From Grifola frondosa (taxonomy: Eukaryota > Basidiomycota > Agaricomycetes > Polyporales > Grifolaceae): a stretch of 64,000 nucleotides of DNA. A program made the translations under genes and the position numbers. Each line of letters starts with the position of its first letter. The stretch's first letter is position 1. Location of the stretch: NCBI GenBank assembly GCA_001683735.1, contig LUGG01000003.1, positions 1,426,001-1,490,000 of the forward strand, read 5' to 3'. The notes under the pieces were generated by a model, which was given only the letters and a program-made list of their open reading frames with translations, was not told the origin of the DNA and ran no database searches. Below are positions 19,408-31,223 of the stretch, piece by piece.

Positions 19408-21221
19408 ATGCCCCGTGTCCGCTCTCTCAGAACTCAGACACTCTCTCCGAATCGCGATGTATCGCCTTCACCCCCCTCACCCACCTTCTCAGAAACGACT
19501 AACGCATCTGTATTGAATTTCGGCTCAAATGGCCCACAGAAGATTATAACGCGATCCAATCTGAAGGCAAGCTTGCAAGCTTATGAAGACGTGAGCCCAC
19601 CCATATCAGTCATATCACACAGTGTTCTGAAGAGCTCTTATCGCGCAGCTCCTCAACAGATGTGCTGCCTACCGGGCTGCGCTCCTAAACATGTCTCGAG
19701 CCACCGCCGGATTTGCAGATGCAATGCAAGCATGCGCATCGTGAGTCCATGTCCAGATTCTTAGCGCCTGCTGACATGGTGTTACTCGAAGGCTAAAGGG
19801 ACCTAGTTACGAATCCGGGACGCGTATGCAAGCTGCGTCCGGTCTCCATCATCTCATGAGCAATCACTTCCACGTTATGGCGAGTTAATTTGCTTTGTAC
19901 TAGAAGCAATGGAGGCCTCATACGTTATCTTCAGGCGGAGACACTTGACAAGCAATTCGAGAAACCATTGCGCCAACACCTAGAGAACTACCGCACTGTT
20001 GTGACGGTGCGTGTGTGTCATTATTCATTGGCGTCGGTTCCCTAAGTGGCAGTATCTGTGCTTTATTCAGGAGCGGTCAAATTCTTACGAGAGGGCTTTA
20101 CGCGAGAAGAGTAACATTATACGACAAACTGAGATGGGCAATATGAAGAGAAAAGGTCGAAGTGAGTACTCGTAACTTCCTCATTTGGCTTTCTTCTAAG
20201 TCCGGCTCGATAGATTTGCAGACCTTCCGGGAGGCTTTACAAATCCTACAGCGGCAAGTTGACGAACTTGACGAGCTCAAAGCCCAACACTACCAGGAAA
20301 TCATAGAGCATGAGGAGGAAGTCTGGGACTTTGTACAAGGCAAGATTTGCCTCGCAGTTCGCTCCACTATGGACATCTTTGATAGGTTCACCGCTAAAGC
20401 GTACGTGTGTTGCACAGTACTCCGCAGCATCGCTTACTATTATGTTTGTGTTTAGGTCTGATCCCGTTATTGAGCCTATGCTTCAATCCATTCCTGACCC
20501 CTTCGATTCATATGGGCCAACGCCAGCCGAAGACAAGATTTTCAGCATCCTCCCGCCCCTTTCCGTTATCGCAAACGCACCCTCATCTTCCCCCAGCCCT
20601 ATGACTGCGTCCAGCCCCGAGTTAGAAAGCAGCGATGGTATTCCATCTGGCAAGAACTCCTGGTCAGCTACCTCCGGTGGGTTCTTCCCCGACACAAGTG
20701 CCGCTTGGGCAGATGTAGCAGCCTCACCACCGTCGGCATCAGGATCCCTAGCAACGTCTCCGGTGCGCTCTCTATCTCCGCCCGCAGTAAACATGTCTAT
20801 CGCGACGTCTCCTCCCTTTGCGGGTCGGCGACACTCCTTTCCCGTCGCCTCAACATCCGGACATCACACACGCAAGTCTGAATCTAAATTGCGCAGTGTT
20901 CTATCTGTCATTGACGAGAGCCGCGCGAGGAAGAACGGCGACTCCGAAAACTCTGTCACATCACCGCCTTCACTTGTGAATGGGAAAGTGCCTGACAAGC
21001 CTGTCCCAGACGCAGGAGTTTGGGGAACACTGAACTTCACGCTCGCTGAACATGCGAAAGGCACAGCTGGGGAAGCAGATACGACCCCACGGAGTACCCT
21101 GCGGATCCGCGCGCAATCGCCAACATCCCCGACATCTCCTCCAGATGACACCAGGACCCCACATGCAGATCGTAGCCGTAGCCCTCACTCCGATGATACT
21201 GCTGTACCACTCACGACATGA
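19408..21221 (+). CDS. IVY1: Ivy1-like phospholipid-binding protein with a BAR/IMD-type coiled domain
   Basis: In yeast Ivy1 binds phospholipids, Ypt7 and Vps33 on the vacuole membrane and contributes to TORC1/EGO signalling. The N-terminus reads NLKASLQAYEDLLN, then AALLNMSRATAGFADAMQAC, then SGTRMQAASGLHHLMSNHF, then LDKQFEKPLRQHLENYRTVV, then SYERALREKSNIIRQTEM, then FREALQILQRQVDELDELK and HEEEVWDFVQGK. These are the long amphipathic helices of the I-BAR-like domain. The second half (from about 20460) is a long disordered Ser/Pro/Thr-rich tail with repeated SPxSP motifs, likely phosphorylated. Introns lie at 19591-19648, 19741-19791, within 19884-19950, near 20009-20070, 20161-20218 and 20402-20456. 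The start at 19408 is the first ATG of the frame. Confidence 0.88.
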
Positions 21222-21465
21222 CATGGGGACAGTGTCATGCTCGTACGGACTGTCTCGTCATTTCCATGATCATTTTCGTTTCATGCTATGTTGATGTTTT
21301 TTCCGTCTTCCTCATTATTTTGTCATATGCCATTTACTATTGCCAAATTTACTTTGCCTTGGTGTTGTACTACCGCACATCCCCCATGCTCGTATATATT
21401 ATGGACCATACATCTTACCATACAATGTTGTTTCCATATCCAATACCCATGAATATAGCGCAGCA

Positions 21466-24275
21466 TTAATGTGGCCGGATAGAGTATTGTGCGAGGACCT
21501 CTGGGGTGGAGGGTGAGGGGCTCTTGAACAGTAGGTCGGTGCCTGCGGCAGTTTTGGGGAAGGCGATGACGTCGCGAATGGACTCGGTCTTGCAGAGAAT
21601 TGCGATGAGACGATCAAACCCTGGGACGCGATGAGTAAGAGTTATATATGCCAAACGTCGAGAGGCTCACCAAATGCAAAACCGCCGTGCGGCGGGGCCC
21701 CGCACCGAAGAGCATGGAGGAGGTGGTTGAACGAGAACTTCTCTTTCTCAGTCAACTATGAAGGAGAATGAGCAAAGTAGTTCATGTGGAGACGTCACAT
21801 GCCTACCTGGAGAATATGCGTGAACATGTAGTCTTGCATCGCCGCATCGTGCACCCTCACGGAGCCACCGCCGATCTCAACGCCATTCAGCACGAGGTCG
21901 TAATGCTGTCCTCGCACCTGCAGGAGTGCATAAGCACATTATTGCACGGAGAAGCCAAGTCCATACCTCGGCGATTTTTCCAGCGTACATCTTTTCTATG
22001 TCCTCCCACATGGGTGCAGTGAATGGATGGTGTGAGCTGCTCCACCGCCCATGCGCCAAGAAGTCTTTGTCGTCGTCTGCGTGCGTGAAGAGCGGGAACT
22101 CCGTCACCCAAAGGAATTTAGGGTCGCTGGCAAGCGTAAGATCGCCAAGACGCTGTGCTGTATCTGCAAGGGCGAGACGAAGGCGTCCTAATGGAGTCCA
22201 GCCTCCCTGTGGCCACACGTTCTAATTAATACCAAATCTTCCTACGACGAAGTAGCTTCAGATAATTACCTCCGCCTTTTGCCGGCGCTTCGCGAGCCAG
22301 ATTGTTCCACCCTCTGTTAATCCGAGTGCATTGTTGACGTCGAGGTTTCCAAGATTTTGCTCGGATGCGCCCAGTAGCTGCTGCACAATTCGACTTTTCG
22401 AAAGCCAAGCCGAATCTGAGCCGCCTGCAACCTCGATGCGATCCTTTAGGCAGTCTTGAATGAATTTGTATTGAGCCATCACAGAGAATGTACACTTACT
22501 ATGATGCCATCATGGCGGACTTCTTTGGCCGCACGGAGGAAGGGGCTCGGGCTGGACTTGCAGCGAGGCACTATAAGCGCTTCAACGGTCTCCTCACGCT
22601 CCTCAAGAACTGCACGGAGAGGGTTGGGAAGGTTAGATGTAATATTCTCGATCTGTAACAACGATTAATGTTGAATCCCATTATTGTTCAGAAAACCCCT
22701 CACCTCAAAGCCAAATCTCAAGTCTGGTTTATCAGATCCATATTTAGCCATCGCTTTCTGGTAGGTCATCACCCTGAATTTTCTGTCAAGTTGAATCCCT
22801 TCCGCTTTCTCCCAAATCCGGCGGATGAGCATCTCGACGACGTCACGCACTTCATGGCCACCAATTCTCCACTGATCGACAACTGTAGAAGAAGCTTCCC
22901 CCGAATCTCCCTTGTTTTCATGCACAGGTTCTCCCCAACTAACCCAGGCCATTTCCAGATCAACCTGAGTGAACTCGGGCTGTCTGTCTTTGCGTCCATC
23001 TTCGTCGCGGAAGCATCGGGCGAGTTGATAATATCGGTCGACCGCTCCCGAAGCGACGAGCAACTGTTTGGGCTGCTGCGGAGATTGAGACAGTGCATAG
23101 AAGAGCGGCTGTGCCACTGATGCTCCAGGTATGGAAGTTGCCTTGATCGCATCCGACGTGTCCGCATATATCGATGAAGTCCTTGTGCGAGTCGGTACAA
23201 GGAATTCACGAGCACCCTCTGGGGTGGAGTTCAATAGCATGGGTGTTTCTACCTCTACGAAATCTTATGAAACAATGCACGGGTGTCAGTGGACGGTGAG
23301 TGGGGCCATCAATAAAACCGACCTCTATCATGGAGTGATGACCTGATTAAGTGAGCGATGTCACTTCGCTTCCTCAGGTTGCGTGTGAGTTCATCCCGGC
23401 GAAGGTCGAGGTAACGATACCGTAAACGCAGATCTTCATTGGCCTGGAGGATCAATGTTTAACACCAACGTATGATGAGAAAATGAAATCCCCTACTGTA
23501 TTGGAGTATGCGTACCAGGTTCTGGGTGTCGAAAGGCATGAAAGGCATATTGCGGTCAGCGGGGTTGAGGAGAGTGAATGTGTTCACGACAACTTCAACT
23601 TTCCCAGCAGCATACTAGTGTGGTGTGCATGGTTAGAATTCCGTCAAGTACATAAATCGAACTCATTACGAGAGAACGTTGGCTCGATCGTTGGAAGATT
23701 CAAAGACAGACATACTTCGCGTTGTTGCGACTCTGGCCGCATCCGTACAATACCCTCAATCAACACAGTAGACTCTTCTGGGACCTCTCGCATTGCTGCC
23801 AATAGCTCAGGACCACACACGCGGGCATCTACAACCAATTGTGTAGTTCCGAATGAATCCCTTATTCCGAGGAAGGAAAAGTTCTTGTTCACTTTCCTGT
23901 TGCAGTTACTAAGAATGTAGGAAGCGAGTGAGCGAGCATGCGCACCTCTTCGGAACTAGCCAGCCTGTAAGCACTACTTTGTGATCTACGTCCTCCGGAA
24001 TCAAAGAACCGCATGTATGCGTGCGCCGCGGAAATGGTGCTTTCCTATCGTGTGAGAAGAGAAACAAGAGAAATTAATTGCTGCAGACACCTACCACAGT
24101 AAGCCGCAGATGCTGCTTGAGAAGTGACTGTGGTCGTCTCGCCAGTGGATATGTCCGCTGGCCACGATGTAATTGTAGCAGCCCTGAAATTCCTGGACGC
24201 GATGGAAAGGGGATTGAGATATGACCGAGATAAGGACGTCAATGTGCGCGCGACGAGGCGCGGCGTGCTCAGCAT
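21466..24275 (-). CDS. MSD1: Aspartyl-tRNA synthetase, mitochondrial (class II)
   Basis: Charges mitochondrial tRNA(Asp) with aspartate. The N-terminus [19 protein letters not shown] is basic and Ser-rich, a typical presequence. It is followed by [19 protein letters not shown] and LTGWLVPKR (OB-fold start). Class II motifs are visible: motif 1 region ending [12 protein letters not shown], motif 2 [14 protein letters not shown] followed by [11 protein letters not shown], and motif 3 [15 protein letters not shown]. The bacterial-type insertion (GAD-like) lies between KPDLRFGFE and [10 protein letters not shown]. The end [15 protein letters not shown] followed by [10 protein letters not shown] is as expected for bacterial-type AspRS. 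The gene has many short introns. A CACGTGG box lies about 105 bp upstream. The length matches the family, at roughly 650-700 residues. Confidence 0.93.
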
Positions 24276-24377
24276 TGTCGCATAAATGCTGAGTACAGTA
24301 ATGCAGCAGACTGGCCCGGGATGATTGTCCGCAATCGTCAACGGCGAACGCAAACAAAGTTTCAAACTTCGTGCAAT

Positions 24378-24383
24378 CACGTG
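24378..24383 (+). promoter_or_regulatory. CACGTG E-box upstream of the mitochondrial AspRS gene
   Basis: TCACGTGG centred about 105 bp before the minus-strand start at 24275. Confidence 0.45.
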
Positions 24384-25637
24384 GCAGACGTCGATCGGGA
24401 TCTGGTCAACTTCTTCGATCGACCCTCACTTTTCTGTGAGTCTCTGATGGCACCGTCATATGTACTAAGTAAAACATTCAGTTGTCGCGCTAACCGTGGT
24501 CTTTTCCAAGTACTTTGTCCCCAACCATCACATCACTGCACGGCGGATGTAAGGCAGGATTCTACCGACATTAATTGAATACATATCTTCTTTGCGTACA
24601 GTAAGTCCTTGAATCACATCCTAGTCGATTTATATTTTGATTAGGATATGGGCTAAAAGGCACATTTGATGAGAATGTTGAGTTCGTCCTCGAACAATGG
24701 ATGTTCGCAGGTCGTTGAAATAATTTTTATGCTTGTGGCCAAATTCGAGCTTCCGTCTTTCGGCAAAAGCAGTGTCTCCTTCCAAGCCTGCCATGTTTGT
24801 GGTTGCTTCCAAATGCCTCTGATAGAAGGCTCTCCGAACCTGCAATATATGGCATCCCCAATCTCTTCCGCGGCCCTATTGAATACGCTGCGCAATTTGC
24901 ACCGGTTTCGGCGAAAAATTGTCACAAGGGATCCTTTGGGCCCCCCTTCCTTTTGGTCCAACGACAAATCGAGTGCTGACGCCGTTTGGAAGGAATAATG
25001 TTGGTATTGTCTTATGTATGGTTATCTCGTGATACTGCCAGAAACTACTTTTCATGCCAGGCGCGCTCCAAGGGGAAAGACAGAGCAAAAGAGGTATATG
25101 ATGGTCAGGAGAAGGCATGGAGGTAAGCTTTCCTGGTTTCCAACCTAGGTGATATATTTCTGACGAGCGGTTCTATGAAATGACGGGAAACCGGTGGAGA
25201 ACAACACTCCGTCTCTTCGTACATCGATCAGCCCCTCGTCTCGTGTCAACTGTGCTCACGGTATGCACAGTCCCATGCAATACAAAAGACGTTAACTTAA
25301 CCACTGGCGTACATACAGTCTTCATCTTAGTCTGCATCCTGTCCATGCATCTTGCCGACATTCTAAGTTATTAATAGGAACATGCAAGTATTTCGGCGTA
25401 GACTTTCGGAGGGATTTTAATGCACTTACAATCTTTGAGGCGAGCCAAAGCTTTCGTGTACGCACAAGGACACAAAGAAGGCCACAAGAACAATCAAGAA
25501 ACATGTTGAGTCTGACAAACGGCAGGAGAGTCTAATGTACTAAGATCAAAATACGCAGGCATCCCGCCCAAAGTTACAATCAAATACTGAAATACAGAGC
25601 AATGCGATATGGGCGTCATCAGTCCATTTTTTTAAAA
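24384..25637. other. 1.25 kb without a supported gene
   Basis: A minus-strand open frame at 24653-24967 (105 codons) has a coding-like composition (SLVTIFRRNRCKLRSVFNRA, CEHPLFEDELNIL), but no start context, domain or exon chain could be found. It may be a remnant. The rest is AT-rich and featureless. Confidence 0.4.
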
Positions 25638-26511
25638 TTAGTATCCCCGACCCCTACCCCTGACGGAGGCAATGAGTTAGAGTTTACAATGAGTTGTGAA
25701 ACGGCCTCACCGTCCCCGCGCTCGGTAAGGGCTGTACCCGTATGAACCCCCGCGATACCCCCTCGGTATCCGCCTCGATAGCCACCTCTCCCTCGACCGC
25801 GGTTAAACCCCGGAAGGTTTGTTCGTTTGGCAGTAACCTACCTCAAGGATCTGAAATGAGAGGAGGGGGTGTAGTCAAGGTGCATACCTTGATTAAGCGT
25901 GCGCGGAACAAGGATTCGTTCATGGCTACCGCAGCATCCACAGACTCGGTCTCTGCGAACTCAACATACGCATAACTGGAAGAAGTATCTCAGTGTCACC
26001 CTACCTGAAGCCGATGAGAACAAACGTAACGCACCCTTTGGGATGACCCGTAAACTTGTCGCAAATGATAGTCACACGGTTGATGGTTCCGCACGCCTGG
26101 AAGTGTGCCTGAATCTCCTCCGGTGTCGCAGCATAGTCAACCTGCAGATGAATAGACATATTAGTCACAGAAAAATACTGTCAGCACCAAATGCTCACGT
26201 TCCCGACGAAGACACTCCTGCTGTCCGCGGCCATCTTGTCTTCCTCCGTGTCCATCGGGACAGAGGTATCGCCTGCTTGAGATCCCGCATGCTCCTCTTT
26301 CTCCGCCGCCGCCTGCATTTCTCGGAGCACGCTGGCCTCCTTCTCCATTTCCTCCACTCTTTGCTTCATGGCCAAAAGCTCCTGTGACCGTGTGGAGTGT
26401 TCAATTCCCAGTACATAACAGAACACCAGTACGCACTTCATCATCGAGTGACGGGTCCGAAACAGAATCCGAGACAACATTTGAGGGCGTTGTCGCCGCA
26501 ACGTCAGCCAT
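25638..26511 (-). CDS. PAB2: Polyadenylate-binding protein 2 (PABPN1-type, nuclear)
   Basis: Binds poly(A) in the nucleus and acts in 3'-end processing and exosome-linked RNA turnover. The N-terminus [16 protein letters not shown] is followed by a coiled coil ([16 protein letters not shown]). A single RRM then runs from [12 protein letters not shown] (RNP2) through [16 protein letters not shown] to [15 protein letters not shown] (RNP1), with a C-terminal linker [17 protein letters not shown]. The tail is RGG/GYR-rich and should end in repeated RG pairs and GY before the TAA at 25638-25640. To read that tail, the C5 run at 25758-25762 (G5 on the coding strand) must gain one base. Without it the protein continues in a non-homologous frame. 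Four introns fit. It shares a 126 bp promoter with the MYND gene. Confidence 0.9.
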
Positions 26512-26612
26512 GGCAGGCAATGACAAAGGCTAGAGGTACAACCACAGTACTTGGTGGCAACAGAAAGTTTCGTCGACAAATGTGACCGCTGGATTTGTGA
26601 CGTATATACTTC

Positions 26613-26620
26613 CACGTGAC
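26613..26620 (+). promoter_or_regulatory. CACGTGAC E-box in the PAB2/MYND shared promoter
   Basis: The only strong motif in the 126 bp between the two divergent starts. Confidence 0.5.
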
Positions 26621-26637
26621 ATTCGCGTTCTGTCACA

Positions 26638-28164
26638 ATGCCACAGACGCGTCACGGTCACTCGACGCGAGGTTGCCCGGTCACTGTTGCAGTCACCCTT
26701 TACTACTCGAGAACCCCAAACCCAGAGAGCTACGAAATGAACAAACGTATGGGCATGGAAGGCATGCTTGGAGTGGGGGGAGGTATGATATCGAAGGAGG
26801 CTCAGAAGAAGTGTGTAATCTGTTTCTACTTACTACTAGTGTTGATGGCATCCTGCAGCCTCGAGAAAGCTGAAGATCTGTGCCGCAAACGAAGGCCAGA
26901 GAAGGCGCTGCCATATCTTGAGAAGGCAATGGAGGGTGGAAACAATCTTGATGCGATCGTGCAGATGGCCTTCCTCATGCCCACCATGGACATGTCCGTG
27001 AAGCTCCTCGAAGAGGCAGAGGAAAAAGGTGTCTGACCATTCAGAGCACATGAAACTGCTGCACAGGACTAACTGCTGAACGATCAGGCCGCGCACAACT
27101 GATTCGCGCACTGGGCCCGAAGTGTTTCGACGACGACGGTGACTGCGTCGAGCATTTCTGGGGTCTCCTCGAGACGCGTCCATACATGCGAGTGCTGCAG
27201 GCGCTGGTCCGGCTCGCCTTCGAAACCAAAGACTATTCCAAATCTGCGTGTGTATCTCGTCTTCCGACATGCTTACATTATCACTTACTCATTGCAGGAA
27301 CACGATCATTGAGATGCTGCGTCTGTGTCCGGGCGACAACATGGGCCAGCGCGATTGGCTGGGCTCCGTTCTCATGAAAGCCGGTCGCTCCGTAGACGCA
27401 CTCTCGTTCGCGCAAGCGTGGCTCCAGCCTGAGACTGTGAAGACAGGCGCCCCGCCCAAACGCGGCGGCTGCACCTTCGCGTCTCCGAGTAAAGAGCCCA
27501 TGCGGCAAGAGCGCGTGGACAGCCTCAGCGAATGGGGCCCAGCAGAAATCATATACACCGGAGCGCTCTCTTCATTCAAGCTTTGGGGCGACTGCGAGCT
27601 TGCGCGGCAGTATCTCAAAATTGGCGCACGTCTGAACCCACATATTCTGCTCAAGATACTTGCGAAGGTCGACCAACCACGTGCGCTATTTTTTTCCCTC
27701 TCTAGCAGATGCATATCTGACCCTTTAATGCAGGCTCGCTGAATAATTCTCCGCGTGCGCTGAACAGCCCCGAGTCGGCGCAGGACTACCTCTGGCTCAC
27801 GCAAGATCTTTGGATGGCGCCTGACATCTGGGCGTGGGCGGACAGCGACGCCGAGGCCAAATCATCTGTACTGAGGACGTGCTCGCGCGCGGACTGTGGG
27901 AAGCTCGAGGATAAGGTCGCGGAGTTCAAGCGCTGCGGCGGATGCAAGGAGGTCGTGTATTGTGGACCGGAGTGTCAGAAGCAGGACTGGAAGGAGCATA
28001 AGCCTCGTATGTCTCTTCCCACTCCACCCTTCCCTCATGTGCCTCCTAACGTATTCCCTCTTGCAGAGTGCCAGGCCCATAAAAAGCAGAAGGAGTTCCT
28101 TCGCATGATGAGGCAGGGAAAGCAAGCACCTGCCAGTGGGATGGACTCAGCATTCTTTGGATGA
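26638..28164 (+). CDS. MYND-type zinc-finger protein with a TPR-like helical N-terminus
   Basis: Function not known. The N-terminal two thirds are helical and repeat-like (RRPEKALPYLEKAMEGGNNL, FLMPTMDMSVKLLEEAEEKG, LVRLAFETKDYSKSANTIIE, WGDCELARQYLKIGARLNP), resembling tetratricopeptide units. At the C-terminus a MYND finger reads CSRADCGKLEDKVAEFKRC then GGCKEVVYCGPECQ and WKEHKPQCQAHKK, with the Cys/His pattern complete. MYND domains bind proline-rich peptides and are often joined to TPR regions in fungi. Introns are near 26812-26866, 27031-27086, 27247-27298, 27680-27732 and 28007-28066. The start at 26638 leaves only 17 bp after the E-box; a second ATG at 26737 (MNKRMGMEGMLG) is an equally good start. 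Confidence 0.85.
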
Positions 28165-28855
28165 GCCGACCAGTTCCCTCCACCACAAATCCATAATGGA
28201 CTTGCATATATTCCTGTAACTGCAACGCCTCAAGATCTGCGCATCCGGAATGCTCAGTTGTTATATATGGCTCCCTCAATACGGCCGGATCATTGTGCCC
28301 ATTGCAACATGTCGGGACGAAGGAAAAAAGCAGTGATGCTCGACGAAATCTCATTAGAGACTACTACCGCGACACTGCTGTATCATACACCTGTAACTAA
28401 TGTGTATGTAAATATGACATTGCTACTTATGTAAATAACAGGACATGTACCTATGAAATAATATGCAACGTGTTATAACAAGCCAGGGGAAGGGTATGGT
28501 ACGGAAGATTCGAAGACAACAGACCGGATAACGAGAATACATACGGTAGGCGGTAATGCAAGACAAGAGAACGGGACGAATCCAATGGAGGATACGTATA
28601 AGTTACGCGATGAGCACGACAATAAGCTGACGAAGAGCGAAGCCAAGATACAAATAGCATGAGAAGAGAGCGAGACGGATATTACCGGAGTACTTTTTTT
28701 ACTTGATCGAAGACGAAGGCAACCATCCGGGGTACCTTCGCGGACAATGCTGCATGGGGTTCGTGGGCGCATCGTAAGAGAATCGAGGAGTCATGCTGCC
28801 GGCTTCGAACCGTCGTCACACGACAGCTCCAAGCCCCAGGCACAGCGCCGGGGTG
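28165..28855. other. 3' flanks of convergent genes
   Basis: Spacer between the MYND gene stop and the minus-strand F-box gene stop. No gene is supported. Confidence 0.5.
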
Positions 28856-30013
28856 CTAATATGACCAGTCCAAGAAGGCGCCATCAAAATCGTAATCCCT
28901 GTTCCCATCGAGCTCGTCTGGCTCTGCGAGCTCCACGGCGCGAGGGGTGATAGGCGGTGACAACCACTCCTTCTCCACGGACGGTGAGAATGACGAGGAA
29001 GGAGATTTGGGGCGCGAGGCCCAGTGCATTCCGGAAAGTTCAAAGACGGCGAGAGACGGGAGAGTAGATAGCGTCGAGGCGATACGCGTGTAAAATGTCT
29101 TGTAATGATAAAGATGCAGCGTCAGTGTTGTGTTATCCCCAAGTGAATTTGTGAAACGCACCATGTCTGGCGCCTCCCAGAACGCGGCAGTCGTCATCAA
29201 ACGCAAACACACAAGGCCGGGGTATGCGAGAGCAAGAGCCTCCAAAACTTGTGCAGGAGGCGCGCTCGTGACGGCGCTCAGCACCTGGACATGGGCCTGC
29301 GTGTCCATCTCGCCATCCGGGTGCACAGTGTGCCCGCTAAAGCTGATGGTTTCTGAGGTGCGCGTAGACACGACAGGAGGAGGAATATTGTCGAGTGAAA
29401 GGTCGTCCAAGAGATGCAATGTCGTGAGAGGTCGGGAGGCAAGAATGGGAAGAAGGGATGCAGGCCCCGTATAAGAGACCAACCGTGGAATATGAGTTGG
29501 CAGAAGCGAGTCAACGATACTGGGCAGGACAGGAAGTTGCAGAGAGCGCAATCCGGGTGTGCGCGCGATGAACCCCAACACAGATGCGTCGAGAGGGAAG
29601 GCGCACACGAATTGCTCGAGGAAGGGATAGAGCGTACCCTGGAGTTGCCCGCCATTGGAAAGAACCCAACTAGCAGATGCGTCAATGAGGAGGGTGAGGT
29701 CCGTGAGGTGCATCATACTAGCCAGTGCGCGCTGAAGGTCGACATAGAAGGCACGGAAGACAGGATCCGTGTCGTCGAGTGTAATGGAGAATGTGCGCAC
29801 GAAGCGAGCAAGATCAGGGCGGATGGCGAGGGTGTTCACCACGGAGAGGTTCCGAGCGTAGGCGGACACGGAGAGGTGGCGGTAGAGCAGACGGGTCGCA
29901 CTCGGATTGATAGCTGCGCAGGTGCGCGCGACGGAGGCGAGAGTCGGGAGGTGAGGAGCGAGGGGATCGAGAATGGCGTCCAGGAGCTCTGTCGGAAGGG
30001 TGGTGAGTGTCAT
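28856..30013 (-). CDS. F-box protein with leucine-rich C-terminal part
   Basis: A putative substrate receptor of an SCF ubiquitin ligase. It is a single exon of about 385 residues. The F-box is at the very N-terminus (LPTELLDAILDPLAPHLP, then VARTCAAINPSATRLLYRHL). The rest has scattered LRR-like strands (LRSLQLPVLPSIVD, LTTLHLLDD, LVCLRLMTT) and ends with a Ser/Pro-rich, acidic tail. The open frame extends upstream to 30247, but the start is placed at 30013 because this ATG lies directly before the F-box and a TATAA sequence sits about 55 bp upstream. The substrate cannot be predicted; such genes are numerous in Agaricomycetes. Confidence 0.85.
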   Translation of the reverse strand: MTLTTLPTELLDAILDPLAPHLPTLASVARTCAAINPSATRLLYRHLSVSAYARNLSVVNTLAIRPDLARFVRTFSITLDDTDPVFRAFYVDLQRALASMMHLTDLTLLIDASASWVLSNGGQLQGTLYPFLEQFVCAFPLDASVLGFIARTPGLRSLQLPVLPSIVDSLLPTHIPRLVSYTGPASLLPILASRPLTTLHLLDDLSLDNIPPPVVSTRTSETISFSGHTVHPDGEMDTQAHVQVLSAVTSAPPAQVLEALALAYPGLVCLRLMTTAAFWEAPDMVRFTNSLGDNTTLTLHLYHYKTFYTRIASTLSTLPSLAVFELSGMHWASRPKSPSSSFSPSVEKEWLSPPITPRAVELAEPDELDGNRDYDFDGAFLDWSY

Positions 30014-30436
30014 TGCTGTGCAGCGCGATAGTGAAGTTGAAGAAAAGCTGGTGGTGTTGCAAGGGATTATAAAGGGGACAAGATAGGGTAAATTGTCGAA
30101 GGATGTTGGAGATGAGAGGAGTGTTTTCGGAGATGAAAGAGGAGGAGAGAAAGGAAATGGAACCAATCGAGGGGAAAGGGCAGAATTAGATAAAAGAAGG
30201 CTGGACGCTGGACGGAGGCGAGGCTGGCGCAGCGCAGGCACCGCCATCCAGCATGTGCCCGTTCAGTCTCTGACTCAACCGTAGACTGAAGAACTTCCAA
30301 GAAAAATCTCCAAGAACCCTCCAAGAACTATTTCCCAGAACTCTTTTCCTCGCTGCCTGTTGGCTGCCTTCGGAGGCCTTCGTTCGCAGTCCGACTGCCC
30401 TTATATCCACTGACGATCAACCCCATCCCGGTCCCA

Positions 30437-30444
30437 CACGTGAC
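30437..30444 (+). promoter_or_regulatory. CACGTGAC E-box upstream of the F-box gene
   Basis: Perfect motif, but about 420 bp from the F-box gene start, farther than the other cases. Confidence 0.35.
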
Positions 30445-31117
30445 AGTCCCGGTCTCTCCAGCAGCGTCCAGCTCTCCTTCTCAATGTCCGCCGTCCCCGC
30501 TCGTTCCTCTCTTCTCACCTTTGTTTCCAGTGCCCAATCCCTCAGCCCTCGTATGAAGACTTCTCCACAGTCGATTTTGCGCTCAATCGAGGCGCCTCGG
30601 AGAATATTTCTGGACCAGCGCATGAGCGCATGCATCACAGTGATATGACGTTTTGATACGCACCATCTACTCGATGTTCGCAGCAACATCTGCACCGATA
30701 TCTGTACGTCAGGAACCTCGGCTTCCCGATACCTGTGGCAAGACTTTCCTTGCCTACGTCAGCGCTCGCACGTTATGCCCGACGCCAGATAGCGTGATTA
30801 GTCTTCTTGTTGCCCTGGGACTGCCGTACATAATTGTCATCGAATTGAGGGTTTTCACGTTGTGCATTCTTCCATCACCATGCTCTGCCAAGGTTGTAGT
30901 GACTATTAGGCAGGATTACGAGTTATGCATATATCAGAAAGCCATTATCGGAGAATAATTTGGTGCAGACCGGCAGTCGCCAGAGCATGTAGGCATGAGG
31001 ACTTTTGGCCTTGCATGAGAACCATCTTGAACGCATGAGTAGCCGCAGATCATGTTAAAGCATAGGCTCGAGTAATTACACAACGGTGGTGAAATTTAGA
31101 GACTTGATACCAGAAAC

Positions 31118-31131
31118 GCGTCGACGCGTCG
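31118..31131. promoter_or_regulatory. Paired ACGCGT (MCB-like) boxes
   Basis: ACGCGT occurs at 31118-31123 and 31126-31131, followed by another ACGCG at 31135. In yeasts this word is the MluI cell-cycle box bound by MBF; a role here is inference. Confidence 0.4.
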
Positions 31132-31159
31132 AACGCGCCTTCAGCGCTTATTCGTTGAT

Positions 31160-31167
31160 CACGTGAC
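31160..31167 (+). promoter_or_regulatory. CACGTGAC E-box upstream of bL19m
   Basis: TCACGTGAC located 57 bp before the start codon. Confidence 0.5.
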
Positions 31168-31223
31168 CCCATTTACTGAACTGTTTTCGCAAAGTCTGTT
31201 ACGGTGAGAACACGCTCACCGCC

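Larger units (their letters stand above)
30014..31223. other. Divergent promoter region, F-box gene and bL19m gene
   Basis: No gene is supported. A CACGTGAC box lies at 30437-30444. Two overlapping-style ACGCGT boxes are at 31118-31131, and a second CACGTGAC is at 31160-31167, close to the bL19m start. Confidence 0.5.

Noticed and set aside
29414..30031. A 205-codon plus-strand open frame
   Set aside because: It lies exactly opposite the F-box gene, whose frame has clear F-box and LRR-like motifs.
30014..30247. An upstream start for the F-box gene at 30247
   Set aside because: A TATA-like sequence sits about 55 bp before the ATG at 30013, and the upstream residues are low-complexity leader-type sequence.
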